From Oxyruncus cristatus (lineage: Eukaryota > Chordata > Aves > Passeriformes > Cotingidae): a DNA stretch of 64,000 nt. The first letter of the stretch is position 1. Each line of letters opens with the position of its first letter. A program made the translations under genes and the position numbers. Below are positions 41,861 to 53,650 of this stretch, piece after piece. The stretch is from assembly GCA_013399855.1 (NCBI GenBank), contig VXAY01002908.1, forward strand, positions 786,280-850,279, in the 5' to 3' direction. The notes under the pieces are model-generated. The model made no database searches and was not told where the DNA came from. It worked only from the letters and a program-made list of their open reading frames with translations.

Positions 41861-44800
41861 AGCTTAATCTCTTCAATATGTGAGGTTTAGCAGTTCGGTA
41901 GCCAAAATTTCTTGAGCTAGTTAACTTACAGCCTGTTCTGAGATATCTGGCATGTTTTCAGGGTAAATAAATGAGCTGCATAGACATTGCAATGGGGAAC
42001 TGGTTTTTTCCTTAGTCTTCTCCATCACCTAAAGTAATTTCTCAGTGTCTCAGAATTGTTTTAAATTCTGACAAATTTGAACCTCTGCTATGTGAATTTT
42101 ATATTTAACATTCTTGCATCAAAAAAGCAGAGAATTCTTTTCTATACTGCCAACAGAATCTGCATGTGTTTATTAATTCCTTACCATTAAGCATTTCATG
42201 TGGCAATTGCAGATTTTCTGTTTCAGCATTAGAAGTTGAATTCCATGTGAAGGTAAAGGCAAAATCTTTTAAATAAACTTCAGCTGCTTTGTGATCTGTT
42301 TGGACAAATTATTTTTTTTCTCCTTCCAAACATACAGATAGAAATTAACCACTAACAACCATTACAATCTTCTTTCCAGCCTTTAACAGTCTTCCAGCTA
42401 GTTAAGTACTGTCTTCTAAATGTCTCAAAAAACTCTTCCAAAGTTCTGACCCAGTGAGTTGGCGAATTCTGGATTCAGGCCATATTACACAATCGCCGAT
42501 TACTCCCTTTCTCCTTCAGATATACTTTTTCTGTCAAGGGAACTATATTGGTTCAAAAAATAGTATTTTTGTATGTGTTTGCCAAAACACCTGTTTAGCC
42601 TAGATATGTCTTATTTCAGCTGCTCCCTGAAACACCAATTCTAACCATTTAAAATCAAAATACTAAAACTGCAGTAAGAGATAGACTTATCTGGTTTGAG
42701 TGGAACCTGGAGCTGCATAAAAAATGCTAAGCCATGCAGGTCATTTTCAGATAAGTATTTAAAGAAGGTGTTTATGTTTATTGCACTGTACTTTTTGCAT
42801 TCTTTGCTTAGAAAATGATGCAAATGCCATAAGGAAGACAAATACCATAGTGTGATAAACAGACAATATTTATGATCATTTTCTTTCTTTGAAAAAGTTA
42901 TTTGTTTCTTTCTTAGGAAAAAAAAAATACAGTAATGATCCAAAACAGTGTAATCTTGTTATACCACAAATGTTGAATGCTGAAATGTGTTTTAAGGGCC
43001 CAATCTATTCATAGATGTTTGTGTATACATATAACAAGTCTTTTTCCAGTATTCTCATAAATATACTTCTTAAATGGTTTCAGTATGCAGTCTGTATTTT
43101 CTATAAGTCAATATAAAGTGTGCTACACACAATATGCAATCCAGCATACCACTACATGACACCAATACAGAATTGTTCTTTACTGGCTGCAAGAGGGTAA
43201 ATTCTAAAGTTTTCACATTTGGGTTCGGTTCAGAAGAGGACCAATGAGCTTGGATGCTTACCTGAATGTTCTTGTGTTTGAAAATTTAACTGAAATCTTA
43301 AAAGAATCTAGATACTTCCCGCTCTAAATCAAGCCTGAAATATCTTGAGCACTGTCTTTGTTGTGGTATCTGGGTACTTAGTTTTCTAGTCTCAGAAGGA
43401 AACCAGAATTGGAGAAGCTTGTAAAAACTAGAAGAATGGAAAAAAGGTTAACAAAACATTGCAGAACACTCGAAAATGCATGACTGTTTGAAGGTCTGAG
43501 GTACATAGTTCAGCCAATTTATCTCTAAAAGAAATATTAAATATTCTCTTTCAGAGACTTATCATAATCTTTGCAGTGTATTATATAATATATCTTAAAA
43601 TAAATACAATTAAATTAAAATTTGTATATAGTTGTAAACCATACATAAGAATGGGGGGCCATTAGATATGCATTCTATTTATTTATATTATGTTTTAACC
43701 ATGAAATCATGTGAGTCAATAAAAGATTAGTTCACTGATAACATTCCCTGTTAGTCTTAGAAAGGAAGAAGACAGAAGAAACATGGTGAGATAATAATCT
43801 CTAGAAAGATTTCTAGCAGCCCGGATTTGAACTTCTACAATGGCAAGCTGTTACAGATTTTGAACTCTGTTCCTTGTCTGTATTCAGTGGACAACTAATC
43901 TGAGTGCCTAGTTCTACCAGACTATCCAAGCATCACTTGTCATGGCTGTGAAGAACATGTAGCTGAAAAAAAGAGCAAGCATAAGACTTACTGAAGCACT
44001 GCTGTTTGTTCATGAGTTTAGCAGGAAGTTTACCCAGAAACACACATATTGAGGAATGGTCATGTCTCTAGACAAAAAATTTCCCTTGTCTCCCAATAGC
44101 ATAGACCCACACATATATAAACACATGCTTAAGACATTAACATTTCTAACATTGGGGAAAAAATACAGCCCAGATCAAAATTTTTAAAATTAGAAGTTAT
44201 ATTTATGAACAGTTTTACTAAAGAATATAAGGAGCAAGAAATAAACTGCAATTAAAATATATATTAACCAATATAGCAAGCTCAGTGTTTGTGTCCTCTG
44301 GTGTTTTGTAAAGATTAAGACTGCTTTCTCTACAGAGTCATGTTGTAATTTGCCACGCCTTATCATTGGGAAAACAGGAATTTTGACATACTAACAAATT
44401 AAAGAGTTTCTTTTAAAACTCCTGGCTTAGTTAAAGGAAATGTTAATATCTATATTGTAATGAAAAACATTATGAGAAATTATAACTCATTCATGCCTAT
44501 ATTGTCAAATGACCCTGGGTAAAAGTGCAATATTAAAAGACAAGTAGTATCAATTTCTAGAGCTTCCCAATTCTCATGAAAAAAAATAATGTTTATATGT
44601 CTAATGTTTATCAGCTACTAGTAAATTCAGTAAATTCAGGTCCTTGCAAAGACTATCAGAGTTTTTAAAAATATTTTATGTATTATTTTACCTTTCAAAT
44701 CAGTGATCAATATGCTCAGTTCTTCACCTATGGTGTCTGTAATGTAGGGTAGCATAGGCCCACTGCTACCCATTGCTTCTGAGCAAATCCCATCTCTTGA

Positions 44801-44887
44801 CCCTAACTGGTCTAGTATTATGGAAGCTTATTAGGAGCTAAAAATCCCAGAACTTGTCTGGGGGGAGACAGCAAGAGGAATAGTGAT
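41861..44887. other. No gene or repeat recognised
   Basis: A+T-rich unique-looking DNA, including a very A+T-rich patch at about 43565-43640. The 100-codon minus-strand frame at 42641-42943 is unidentified and probably chance. Confidence 0.55.
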
Positions 44888-45259
44888 TTACCTTAACATC
44901 TCAGAAGTAAATTTTGGAAGCAGAGGAAGGAGTGTTGTCCTATAGACAGCAGGGGAGAATGAAGAACAGGAAGAGAAAGAAGTGTTTTTCTCAGGAAATG
45001 CTCTTTTTCTGAAAAGTTGCTGAGCAGTCAAGGCCATGGTGGTGCCTTCCAGCGTATTGCTCAGTTGAGAAAACACATGAACATAGAGAGAGCAGTGCCT
45101 TGACAGTACCATGATGGCTCTGCTGTCCTGTGTGCATTCACAGAGTCTCCATCTGCGCATTAACAGCAGATCAGGCTCCATTGCTACGGACCAGGAGCAG
45201 CAAGACTTACACCACAAACATGGATATGGCTCCCCATGCTCTGTGGCCATGCTCACCAA
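44888..45259 (-). CDS. Unidentified 123-codon minus-strand ORF
   Basis: An ATG-initiated frame of 123 codons, one of the longer non-repeat frames in the window. The peptide has a Cys-rich start, with CLWCKSCCS at about residues 14-22. It shows no hydrophobic signal peptide, membrane segment or recognised domain. The segment is somewhat richer in G+C than its flanks and ends about 90 bases before a CR1 fragment. I cannot assign a family. A chance frame in unique or old repeat DNA is the likeliest explanation, and a noncoding exon is possible. No splice sites stand out. Confidence 0.12.
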   Translation of the reverse strand: MVSMATEHGEPYPCLWCKSCCSWSVAMEPDLLLMRRWRLCECTQDSRAIMVLSRHCSLYVHVFSQLSNTLEGTTMALTAQQLFRKRAFPEKNTSFSSCSSFSPAVYRTTLLPLLPKFTSEMLR

Positions 45260-45347
45260 GGCTTGATTTGAAGCCCTGACTACCTGTTCTGCACATGGGG
45301 TCTCTGGTCAGAAACCTCTTCCCTGTTTTTCAGTCACACTGCAGCCC

Positions 45348-45607
45348 TGGTGATAAGAGGAAACAGGTACAAACTGAAACACAGGAAGTGCCATCTGAAC
45401 ACAAAGAAACACCCGCTTATCGTGAGAGTGACCAAGCACTGAACAGGTTGTCCAGAGATGTTGTGGAATCTCCATATAAGACTCAAAAGAGATATTCAAA
45501 AGCTGTATGAACATGGTCCTGGAAACATGCTGTAGGACCAGGTGACCAGACAACCTCCAAAAGTTTCTTCCAGCCTCAACCATTCTGCAATTCTATGATT
45601 CTGTGTG
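45348..45607 (+). mobile_element. CR1 LINE 3' fragment, plus strand
   Basis: It contains AGAGGAAACAGGTACAAACT, ACACAGGAAGTGCCATCTGA, GAGAGTGACCAAGCACTGAA and TGCAATTCTATGATTCTGTG. This is the CR1 ORF2 C-terminal region, 3' UTR and tail. It is about 260 bases, with many substitutions. Confidence 0.9.
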
Positions 45608-48600
45608 TGACATGATCCATCCCTGGGGCTCCTTCCAACACATAGTCATAATGCATGCTTGACACACACCAGACCCAAGAGTTAGGAAGTCCTATGAAGT
45701 CATTTCCACCCAGACCATTATCCTCCAAGTCTTTTCTCTAAAGTCCATTTCTGTCACTACCAAAACTCTATTGACTAGGATTCTACCCTCTGTCTTCTTT
45801 AAAGCAAGGTCAGGTTTGGGGGTATTTGGTGTCATGAGACTCAAACAACTAAGAAGGTATTCTTTAGCCTAGACTAAACTTAGAAGTTAATAATGTATTC
45901 AACCTAATGATCATCGCACTTAAGAATGGACACATCCTTCTTACCTTAAAAGGAATAAGAACAGTTTCAAAAGAAACAACTTCATTGTTCTCCCACAGAT
46001 CAAATTTCTGTCATTAAAAGAGTTTTTACATATGCAAAAGAGAGAAACTACATAATATTGATTATCACTTGCTGTTGCAACAATACTTTCCAAACCAGGA
46101 AATTTTCTCTGTATTCAGAATGTCCACCTCTTTCTCTTCTCTATTTGAATGTGATACGTTCTGTGAGGTATCACATCCCCCTCTTTTAAAAGATAAAACA
46201 AAAGATTTCATCTCTTGCTCATTTTGAGATCCTCTCCTTCCTGCACATCTGCTGTTTTTTAAAAGTGCTCCAGAAAGTTTTCAGTGTAAATGCTATCTTT
46301 TTCTGTAAGAGTCTAAGAGACATTAATAGCTAACGCATTTCTGGACAAAGTCTAGAAACTATGAAGAGCACATTGTGTTCAATCAGTAAAAAATGAATTC
46401 GTATGATAGAATTTCAAATGTAAAATTCCATTAAGAGTTCAAGTGTCAACATTGCTGTAACATATGTCCCATATTACTGGCTTGTGTTTTACATCTACTG
46501 CAGGGTTTAGGTTGGTTTTTTCAATTGTTGCAATTTTATACAAACCTAGCAAAATCTGTGGATTATGTAAATTGGGATGTTTTATATTAAGTTACTGAGG
46601 AAAGTCAGAATTGAACTAGGTAATCATGTCCAGATCTCTTTTTTCTTTATTTTCATGATCATTCTTCATGCAGCAAATTTACTACCTTTTTCAGCTCAGA
46701 GCCTTGAGTGAACATATGTTAGACAGTAATTCATTTCTAAAATGAATATAACTTTGTAATAATTGACATACTATTTCAAGAAAGAGTTTCTACCACACAT
46801 ATTTTTCTTCCATTAGAATATATACAGCTAAAGGAGTCCAATATGGGCAAAGAAATGTGACATAAAAGTCTTCTGTTATCAGAGAAATTCAAAATGCTCT
46901 GGGTTCATTTTAACCTTCAAGTTACAAAAGCACATTTTCAGTCCCTACAGCAGTGTCCACACGCATGTAAATGTTAAAAGAAGGCCTCCATCATTATTTG
47001 AATTATCATTGCATTTAATGAATTTTTTATAAATTTTTTCAATAATGTTGTGGTAGAAACACTATATCACTTTTTAATTCATCATAAACTCACATTTTTC
47101 TCAGCTAAATTAAATTACCATAGGTGAAATATTTAGTTAGAGAGCAATGGTCCAAAATCCTCTGGACCAGGACCCTTCACCAGCGTCAAGGCCACCACTG
47201 GAAAGGAAATCCTAAGGGAAATCTGTACATAGTAAAGTGTTGGGTTGGTTGAAAAATAATGAATTTCAAATGTTTTGCTGGAAAGTGAGACTTTTCAGTG
47301 TATATGACGACCAAAAAAATCCTGGTTTTCACAGAACTATCAGCTGGTTTGCAGGCTAGAGCTAATCCAGCAGTATGTGCATCACACTGTAGATACTAAA
47401 TCTTGGCAGAAATCTTTGTGATAGGATTTATTGTTCTTGGGCAATACATCCCACAATGCTCTCTGACACTGGAGTTTATTTAATAGGATCAATCCCAGAC
47501 TCTTTCTTCCAGACTCTCCTATTTCATTGCTCACAGTGGGTTCTTAGAAGTTCATTTTCTTACATGTGACTTCTTCATAAATATGAGACAGAAAGGTCTT
47601 ATTTTATTTCCCATCTGTTTATACTCCTTCAGTGTTGTTTTTCTACATTAACTTCCACATCTGGTTCCACACTTTCTATAGCAGGCCAAAATTATGGCCA
47701 CATCCACTATCTTCATGACCCCCTCTCCATTTCATGAATTTATCCACAGTAAAAATTGCCAGAGTAACAGTGTAATTTGAAGTCTTTGGGGAAGTTCATT
47801 CCTTTTGGGTGCTTTGACTTCAAGCTTCTTTCCATATTTGCAGACTGAGGAAAAACACAGAATATATGATTAATTCTAGGAATTACCATACTAATATTGT
47901 CTCTGTATCCCACTTAGAGTGTGGGGTGGGTGCCAAGTACCATGTGCTGTCCACTGTGGTGGTAGGTTTAAATACAGAGGGATTTACCCACAGAAATGTG
48001 ACTAAGATCTCTGACTCATTTCATGTAATTTCTGAGAATCAACAATTCTTACATGGCTCTGATTTTCCACCCTTGTTAGCTGAGCCAGATTTGCAGTGGT
48101 AGCCTAGAAATGAGCGTGCCTACTATGTCGTGACCATCAAGTTAGAAAGTCACTGTTTCCCCTCTCCTACCATTCATTATAATTATTTTGGATTCTTTTG
48201 ACTTTGATCGAATGAGACCATTAAATGTTTTGCAATCTGACTGCTCATGGCTATTCTTTTCAAAGCTTTCAGTTTTGTCAGATTTTTATTCTAATCCTCT
48301 CTTCTTGAAAGCTAAACAATGACAGCTCCCCCCACTAACCTCTGCCCTGATGTGCCTCTTTCCCCATGCAGATCATACATGATGCTCATGTGAAGAAATA
48401 CACAGAGGTTTGAAGCTGAGGTCAGGACATCAAGACAAAGTCTTTGATGGAATAACTTGACTGAAGGCAGTCAGCTCCATCAGCAGAACACCTGAGACTC
48501 TGAGTATATTATCTGTCCACTGACTTTGTGTCTCCTGAATGCTCTCCAAGCATTTGAGAGCTGCAGACATACTACCTGAGCTCACTCTTCAAAGACAGAT

Positions 48601-49136
48601 CACAGAGGTTCCAATCTTGTAACTGAGCAACCCTTGTAACCAAGGGGTTATTCCTGATGAAATGTTACTTACTATTTTCTGGTTTGGGATTTTAATTTTA
48701 GTAATTTCATGCCACCTCTACTTCTGAAAGATAATTTTAGCTCCGTTTTTTTATAGCCAGGCTTTTCCTGGGTAGTGAGGCATTCAACGTAACTTTTCAT
48801 TGCTACTAAAAATACAGTCTATACTTTCTAGCAGTTCCTCAGTGTTTAGTTCCTTAGTGATTTCTAAACTTCTCAGTTTCCTTTTTAATGCCAAAACAGG
48901 TTGCCAGACTTTGGGGCATTAATTGCACCAAAGGTGCCAATCCTTTTAAAAAAAAACCTGCCCACAGATGTTGCAATGAATACTTCAGAATGAGAGTTCC
49001 ATGAGTACTTCAGAAATTTTGGCCCTTTTTCAGAATCAAGCACAAAAAATCTGACCATGGGATCTTTTGAAAAATTTACCTTCACAGTTTGCAAAGTATA
49101 TTTTCACCTCCCTCTGAAGATTTGGAGACATGCTGC
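45608..49136. other. No gene or repeat recognised
   Basis: A long A+T-rich interval. A 78-codon plus-strand frame at 47866-48102 lies in a slightly more complex patch but matches nothing I know. No mobile element was identified. Confidence 0.55.
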
Positions 49137-49138
49137 AT

Positions 49139-49170
<32 letters not shown>
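49137..49170. repeat. (TACA)n(TA)n microsatellite
   Basis: Compound repeat: about four TACA/CATA units followed by about ten TA units. It is likely polymorphic. Confidence 0.92.
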
Positions 49171-49460
49171 GATATTCTAACGCCTCCATTCAATGTGTGT
49201 TAAAAAAATACAGTATGTTTCTTACTTTTCTGAATTTCTCTGTCACAGGACAAGGGGGAGGAAAAATAAAGAGTCAAAAAATGGGTCTTTCAAAAAAAAA
49301 AAAGGCAAAAGAAAATTTAATATTATTTGTGACATTGTGGAAAGAGTAAGAAAGGAAGTTCTACTGCATTCACCCCAAGGTGGAAAAGCTGGTTTTGATC
49401 CTGAGAGCTTCTAATACTTAAAATCAGAAACATAATTCCTTTGCTAGAGGTGGAATTAAT
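49171..49460. other. No gene recognised; short A run
   Basis: Unique-looking DNA with an A run at about 49291-49301. A 73-codon Lys-rich frame across it is a composition effect. Confidence 0.5.
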
Positions 49461-49905
49461 TCTATGATTCCACGATAAAACCCTTTAGATTGGAAAATAC
49501 TCTTAAGATCACTGAGTCCAATCGTTAGCCTAACACTGCCATGTTCACCACAAACCATGTACCCAAAACCACACCCACATGTTTTTCAAGCACTTCCAGG
49601 AATGGTGATTCCACCAGTTCCCTAGACACTTGTTCCAATGGCTTTCCTTTTCAGCAAAGAAATTTTCCTAATACCCAATCTAAAACTCCTCTGGTGGAAC
49701 CTCAGATCATTTCCTCTCATCCAGTCACTTCTTACTTGGGAGAAGAGACTGATCCCCACCTCACTACAACCCCTTTTCAGGCAGTTGTAGAGGGCAGAAA
49801 GGTGCTCCTGGACCTCCTTTTCTCGAGGCTAAACAACGCCAGCTCCCCTCAGCTCCTCCTCATAAGACTTGTGGCCCAGTCCTTTCACCAGCTTCACTGC
49901 CACCA
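49461..49905 (-). mobile_element. CR1 LINE 3' fragment, minus strand
   Basis: On the plus strand TTTAGATTGGAAAATACTCT, AAGATCACTGAGTCCAATCG, ACTTGTTCCAATGGC and CTCAGCTCCTCCTCATAAGA are the reverse complement of a CR1 3' region. It differs from the 9.1 and 22.5 kb subfamily. A plus-type tail motif, TTCTATGATTC (about 49460-49470), abuts its tail end, hinting at an older CR1 tail in the other orientation. No frame is intact. Confidence 0.88.
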
Positions 49906-51574
49906 GCAAAAACAATAGACAGAAAAAGACAATGGGAATGAGTAGATTGATAGCTCTACATTCACAAAGCCCTCATAGCCAAACACCACTGTTAATCATG
50001 TTACCTGTGATGCTATTAACACCATCTGCAGTGACCAGATGAATACAGACGACTGAGTTAAAAGATCAATTCCAAACACATCCCTCTTTGTTTTCAGTTG
50101 GCATCCAATTATTTTCTACCCTAGTCTGGCAGTGTTTTCAGTAATCATAAAACTATCTTAGGAAATGAGCATTTCTCAGCATTTCACAATAATTTGATAC
50201 CTTTATCACAATTAAGTTTTGTGAACTGAATCATATTCCTTCAGCTAGCTCTACATGATATCTTGTCAATTATAGTAATATATGTATCAATTTTTTAAAA
50301 ATACTTTTAAATTATTCTTCTTTTACTTTCTGTAATTTTTTGAGTGCCTTCTTAACACACCCAAGTGGAAATATCACGGAAATTCATGAAAACATTGTGA
50401 TGATATGATGTATGATAAAAACATGCTCAAGTAATTTCTAGGCATAATATTTTTGCAAACTAATCTCTTGTATCATAAAGGGAGCAATTTCCACCCTTTT
50501 TATGCAGGAAAATATTAGATCCAAAGGCTACGATACAAGATCTGAATTAAATTTTCTCTTTTATAGAGGATCCAACTAGCTTTGTTTCGTCAGTGTCTCC
50601 AAACAAATGTGTTCAAAAGGAAAATTCAAACCTAATATACCAGTCTTTTGTAGACTATATAATTTTTGGCCCTCAGCTTTGAAAACAACATTTTTTCATT
50701 GGAAAAAATATGTTTTCAAAAGTGGTACTTTTAAAGCGATGTTTAGGCATCTCAAAAATATTTGGCATTAGATAAACTTTGTTCCAATTAAAGTCAAAAG
50801 ATGTATTAACACTGCCTCCAACATGTGCCTCACTTTTCAAAATTTTATTCAGAATTTATAAGATTAAAAACCATCTTTGAAAAACAAAAAAAAATGCCTG
50901 TCCTGCCAACTGCTCTGCAGACTCAGTCAAATAGGATTATTTCTGACTTTTGTTACATCACCAATATCAAAATACTTTGCAAGCACTTTTTCAACTCATT
51001 AACTTTATACAGCTCTATTACGCTGAAGAAGATGGTACAACTCTTAGTGATGATGACAGAATTTGGTCCAGCAACTAAAGTGAAGTTTCCCATTATCTTG
51101 ATGATGTGAAAAACAGCAGAATATCTAGCACCCCGCTCCCCTTTAACAAAATCGTGTTTGTTCCCATTCAAGCAGATTAGCTCCAAGTATACACAGAAGA
51201 GATTATGTTTACTGATAAGAGTGTGATTGTAGAAATTTGTCTGTTATTTCTCTCTGTGAGTAGAATTCCTCTTAATATTAGGAGGAACTGCTTGCATATC
51301 GTAAAATGAAAGAGAGACACACATCATCTTGTACTTATAAATATTTGCTTGTGGTTTTCAGAGCAACAGTACTATACTATAACTCACTGTTAAGAGTATG
51401 TTATAAGGGCCATACTGTGACTATCCAGAAAAGATTTAATGTGTTGCCTTCCTCTCAGCATGAATCTGTTTAGCTCAATCTGTACATACCTTGTTGTGAC
51501 AAAGGCCTGAAGGTGTGTTGTGCAGCTTCTCTACCAGACTCTAGAACTGGGCTTCACATTAATATGTGAACACC
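49906..51574. other. No gene or repeat recognised
   Basis: A+T-rich DNA. Overlapping plus- and minus-strand frames at 50825-51186 are short and unidentified. Confidence 0.55.
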
Positions 51575-51669
51575 TTTGTATGGGGTTTGTGTGACAAGGT
51601 CTTGGTAGTGGAGGGCTACAGGGCTGGCTTCTGTGAGAAGCTGCCAGAAGCTTTCCCCATATCCAACAG

Positions 51670-51888
51670 GAATTTCAGGAAGAAATTCAGGAAGAATTTC
51701 TTTACGGAAAAGATGATTAAGCAACGGAATAGGCCGCCCAGAGGGGTAGTGGAGTCATCATCCCTGGAGGTATTCAAGAAACAACTGGATGAGGCACTTG
51801 GTGCTGTGGTCTAATTCACAAGGTGGTGATTGGTCAAACATTGGACTCCATGATCTCAGGTGTCTTTTCCAACATTAACGATTCTGTG
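51670..51888 (+). mobile_element. CR1 LINE 3' fragment nested in the LTR-like element
   Basis: This about 220-base CR1 3' end starts at a FRKKFFTEK-like ORF2 codon run. It passes through GGGGTAGTGGAGTCATCATC and ends with a GATTCTGTG tail. The pentamer AACAG occurs on both sides (51665-51669 and 51889-51893), consistent with a short target duplication or microhomology. Removing the insert joins the flanks into the uninterrupted element order. A 12-base direct duplication (TTCAGGAAGAAA-type) is present at its left end. It is younger than the host LTR. Confidence 0.85.
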
Positions 51889-52099
51889 AACAGAGCCAAT
51901 GCCACCAGGCTCCAAAATGGACCTGCCACTCGTCAAGACCAAGCCCATCAACAACGGTGGTGGCACCTCCTCAGGGATAATGTAGTTAACAGCAGCTGGA
52001 GAGAGGAGTGAGGATACACAAGACAAACAGCTCTGCAGACTCCAAGGTCCATGCAGAAGGAGTGGGAGAGAAGGTGCTCCAGGCACCCAAGCAGAGATT

Positions 52100-52530
52100 C
52101 CTCTACAGCCTGTGGTGCAAACCATGGTGAGCTGACTGTCCCCCTGCCACCCATGAAGGTCCACAGGGGAGCAGAGATCCACCTGCAGCCCATGGAGGAC
52201 CCCAAGCCAGAGCAGAGGAATGCCCAAAGGAGTCTGTGACCTTGTGGGAAGCCCATACTGGAGCAGTCTGCTCCTGGCAGCACCTGTGTCCCCTTGGAGA
52301 GAGAAGGCCATGCTGGAATAGATTTGTCAGCAGGACTTGTGACCCGACAGGGGATCCACTCTGGAGCAGCCTGTTCCCAAAGGACTGCACCCCGCGGAAG
52401 GGACCCACACTGGAGCAGTTCATGAAAGACTGTAGCCTGTGGGAAGGATTCACACTGGAGATATTTGTGGAGGACTGTCTCCCATGGGAGGGACCCCATG
52501 CTGGATCAGAAGAAGAGTGAGGAGTCCTTT
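52100..52530. repeat. Degenerate tandem subrepeats inside the LTR-like element
   Basis: Phrases of the type 'CTGGAGCAG', 'GACTGTAGCC/GACTGTCTCCC' and 'GTGGGAAGG' recur about every 35-60 bases, for example at 52250, 52365, 52410, 52450 and 52490. They look like diverged copies of one unit. Stop codons are rare on the minus strand in this composition, which explains three overlapping minus-strand frames of 151-191 codons. Those are not genes. Confidence 0.7.
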
Positions 52531-52934
52531 TACTGAGGAGGAAGGAGCAGTCATTACAAAATGTGTGAAGAAATGACTGCAGCACCCATTCCCCATCCTT
52601 CTGCACCACTGAGATGGAGGAGGTAGAGAAAATTGTGGGTGAAGTTAAGCCTGGGAAGAAAGGAGGGGAGGGGAGCATCCACTATTACAACATTTGTCTT
52701 CAAGAGCAAGAAGCCCTGCTTGGGAAGTGGCTGGACATGGAAGTAGAGAATAAATCTTTTGTTTTTCTTCGCTTCCATGCATGGCCTTTTCTTTTGGTTT
52801 ATTAAGCTGCCTTTATCTTGACCCGCAAGTTTTGTTTGTCTTACTTTCTCGCCTCCACTTCCATCCTGCTGAGGAGGGAAGCAATAGAGCAGCTTGGTAG
52901 ACACCTGGCATCCAGCCAAGGTCAACTCACCACA

Positions 52935-53622
52935 ACATACTAATATTTTGATGAGATAATTCCTACTCTTTGGGACTGGTTCATTTTGCAGTGAGTGATA
53001 AAAACAAAACCCCATCATAGAGTTTTAAATAAGCCTTAATGAAGTATTGCATAATTCTTCTTATCCCCAAATACACAAAAACTGCCTCACATGTTACAGA
53101 AATTTAAGTACCTCAGTGGTATTATGAGACAAAATTCTTGTCATAGCAACCTCTTTTGACTACATATTGTGTCATGATACAATTTCTAAGCTTATTTTAG
53201 TCTCTTTCTTTGAGATAAACAGCAGCATTCAGAAAACATGAGAACGCTTTCTAGTTTTGAAGTACAAGGGGTTCAAGCACACACTTTCAATTAGGAGAAA
53301 GGAGAAAAAAATCAAACCAAAAGAGTTTTTTAAGACTTTAGAGCATACTGCCTCGTGTACCAAGAGATTATTCTGTCCCTTGCATATTTGATGCAGCCTC
53401 CGCTGTATCAGACAAAGGTACTGCTCTCAACTGAATCCCATGGAGCTTAAGTGTAGCTCTGATACACTGATAATACTGGATGTTATAGGTTCCAGGGATT
53501 TTCTTCCCCCATCTCTCCCGTTGTGTGTGCCAGAGTTCCCCTGTTTCCTGTCTCCAGCTGATAGTAGCGTGATGGTGGAGGGTCAGGGAGAAGGGGAGGG
53601 GGGCTGGACCCTTGTCAGCTGT
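52935..53622. other. No gene recognised
   Basis: Unique-looking DNA. From about 53370 to 53560 there is a more complex patch in which the minus strand is open for 112 codons (53368-53706), Pro-rich across the G-rich tract. TCAACTGAATCCCATGGAGC near 53428 is reminiscent of old sauropsid repeats. Nothing is secure. Confidence 0.45.
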
Positions 53623-53650
53623 GGGAGCGGGGGGCGGGGGGCTGGCAGGG
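53623..53650 (+). other. G-quadruplex-forming motif
   Basis: GGG, AGC, a run of six G, C, a run of six G, CTGGCA, then GGG: four G-runs with loops of 3, 1 and 6 bases, meeting the usual intramolecular quadruplex rule. More G-runs lie just upstream (GGGGAGGGGGG at about 53593-53603). It is the most G-rich spot in the window. Confidence 0.8.

Larger units (their letters stand above)
51575..52934 (+). mobile_element. LTR-like avian ERV element interrupted by a CR1
   Basis: The left part (about 51575-51669) and the right part (about 51889-52934) belong to one dispersed bird element that I recall as an ERV LTR. Left blocks include TCTTGGTAGTGGAGGGCTAC and GGCTTCTGTGAGAAGCTGCC. The right starts GAACAGAGCCAATGCCACC and ends CAGCCAAGGTCAACTCACCA. 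An AATAAA lies at 52749-52754, where the polyadenylation signal of the LTR would be expected. The promoter region near 51975-51985 looks shortened compared with what I recall. Without the CR1 the element is about 1.14 kb. Possible TG...CA ends are TGTATGG at 51577 and CCACA at 52934, but the flanking pentamers match only 3 of 5 bases. It has no gag, pol or env sequence, so it is a solo LTR if the class is right. Confidence 0.6.

Noticed and set aside
51856..52678. Three overlapping minus-strand ORFs of 151, 183 and 191 codons, the longest in the window
   Set aside because: They lie inside an LTR-like element with internal tandem repeats that lacks stops on the minus strand. They overlap each other in different frames and have Ser/Leu/His/Gly-rich repeat composition rather than a domain.
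53436..53475. Possible small hairpin (AGTGTA...TACACT) resembling a microRNA precursor
   Set aside because: The stem is only about six pairs before mismatches, which is too short for a precursor.
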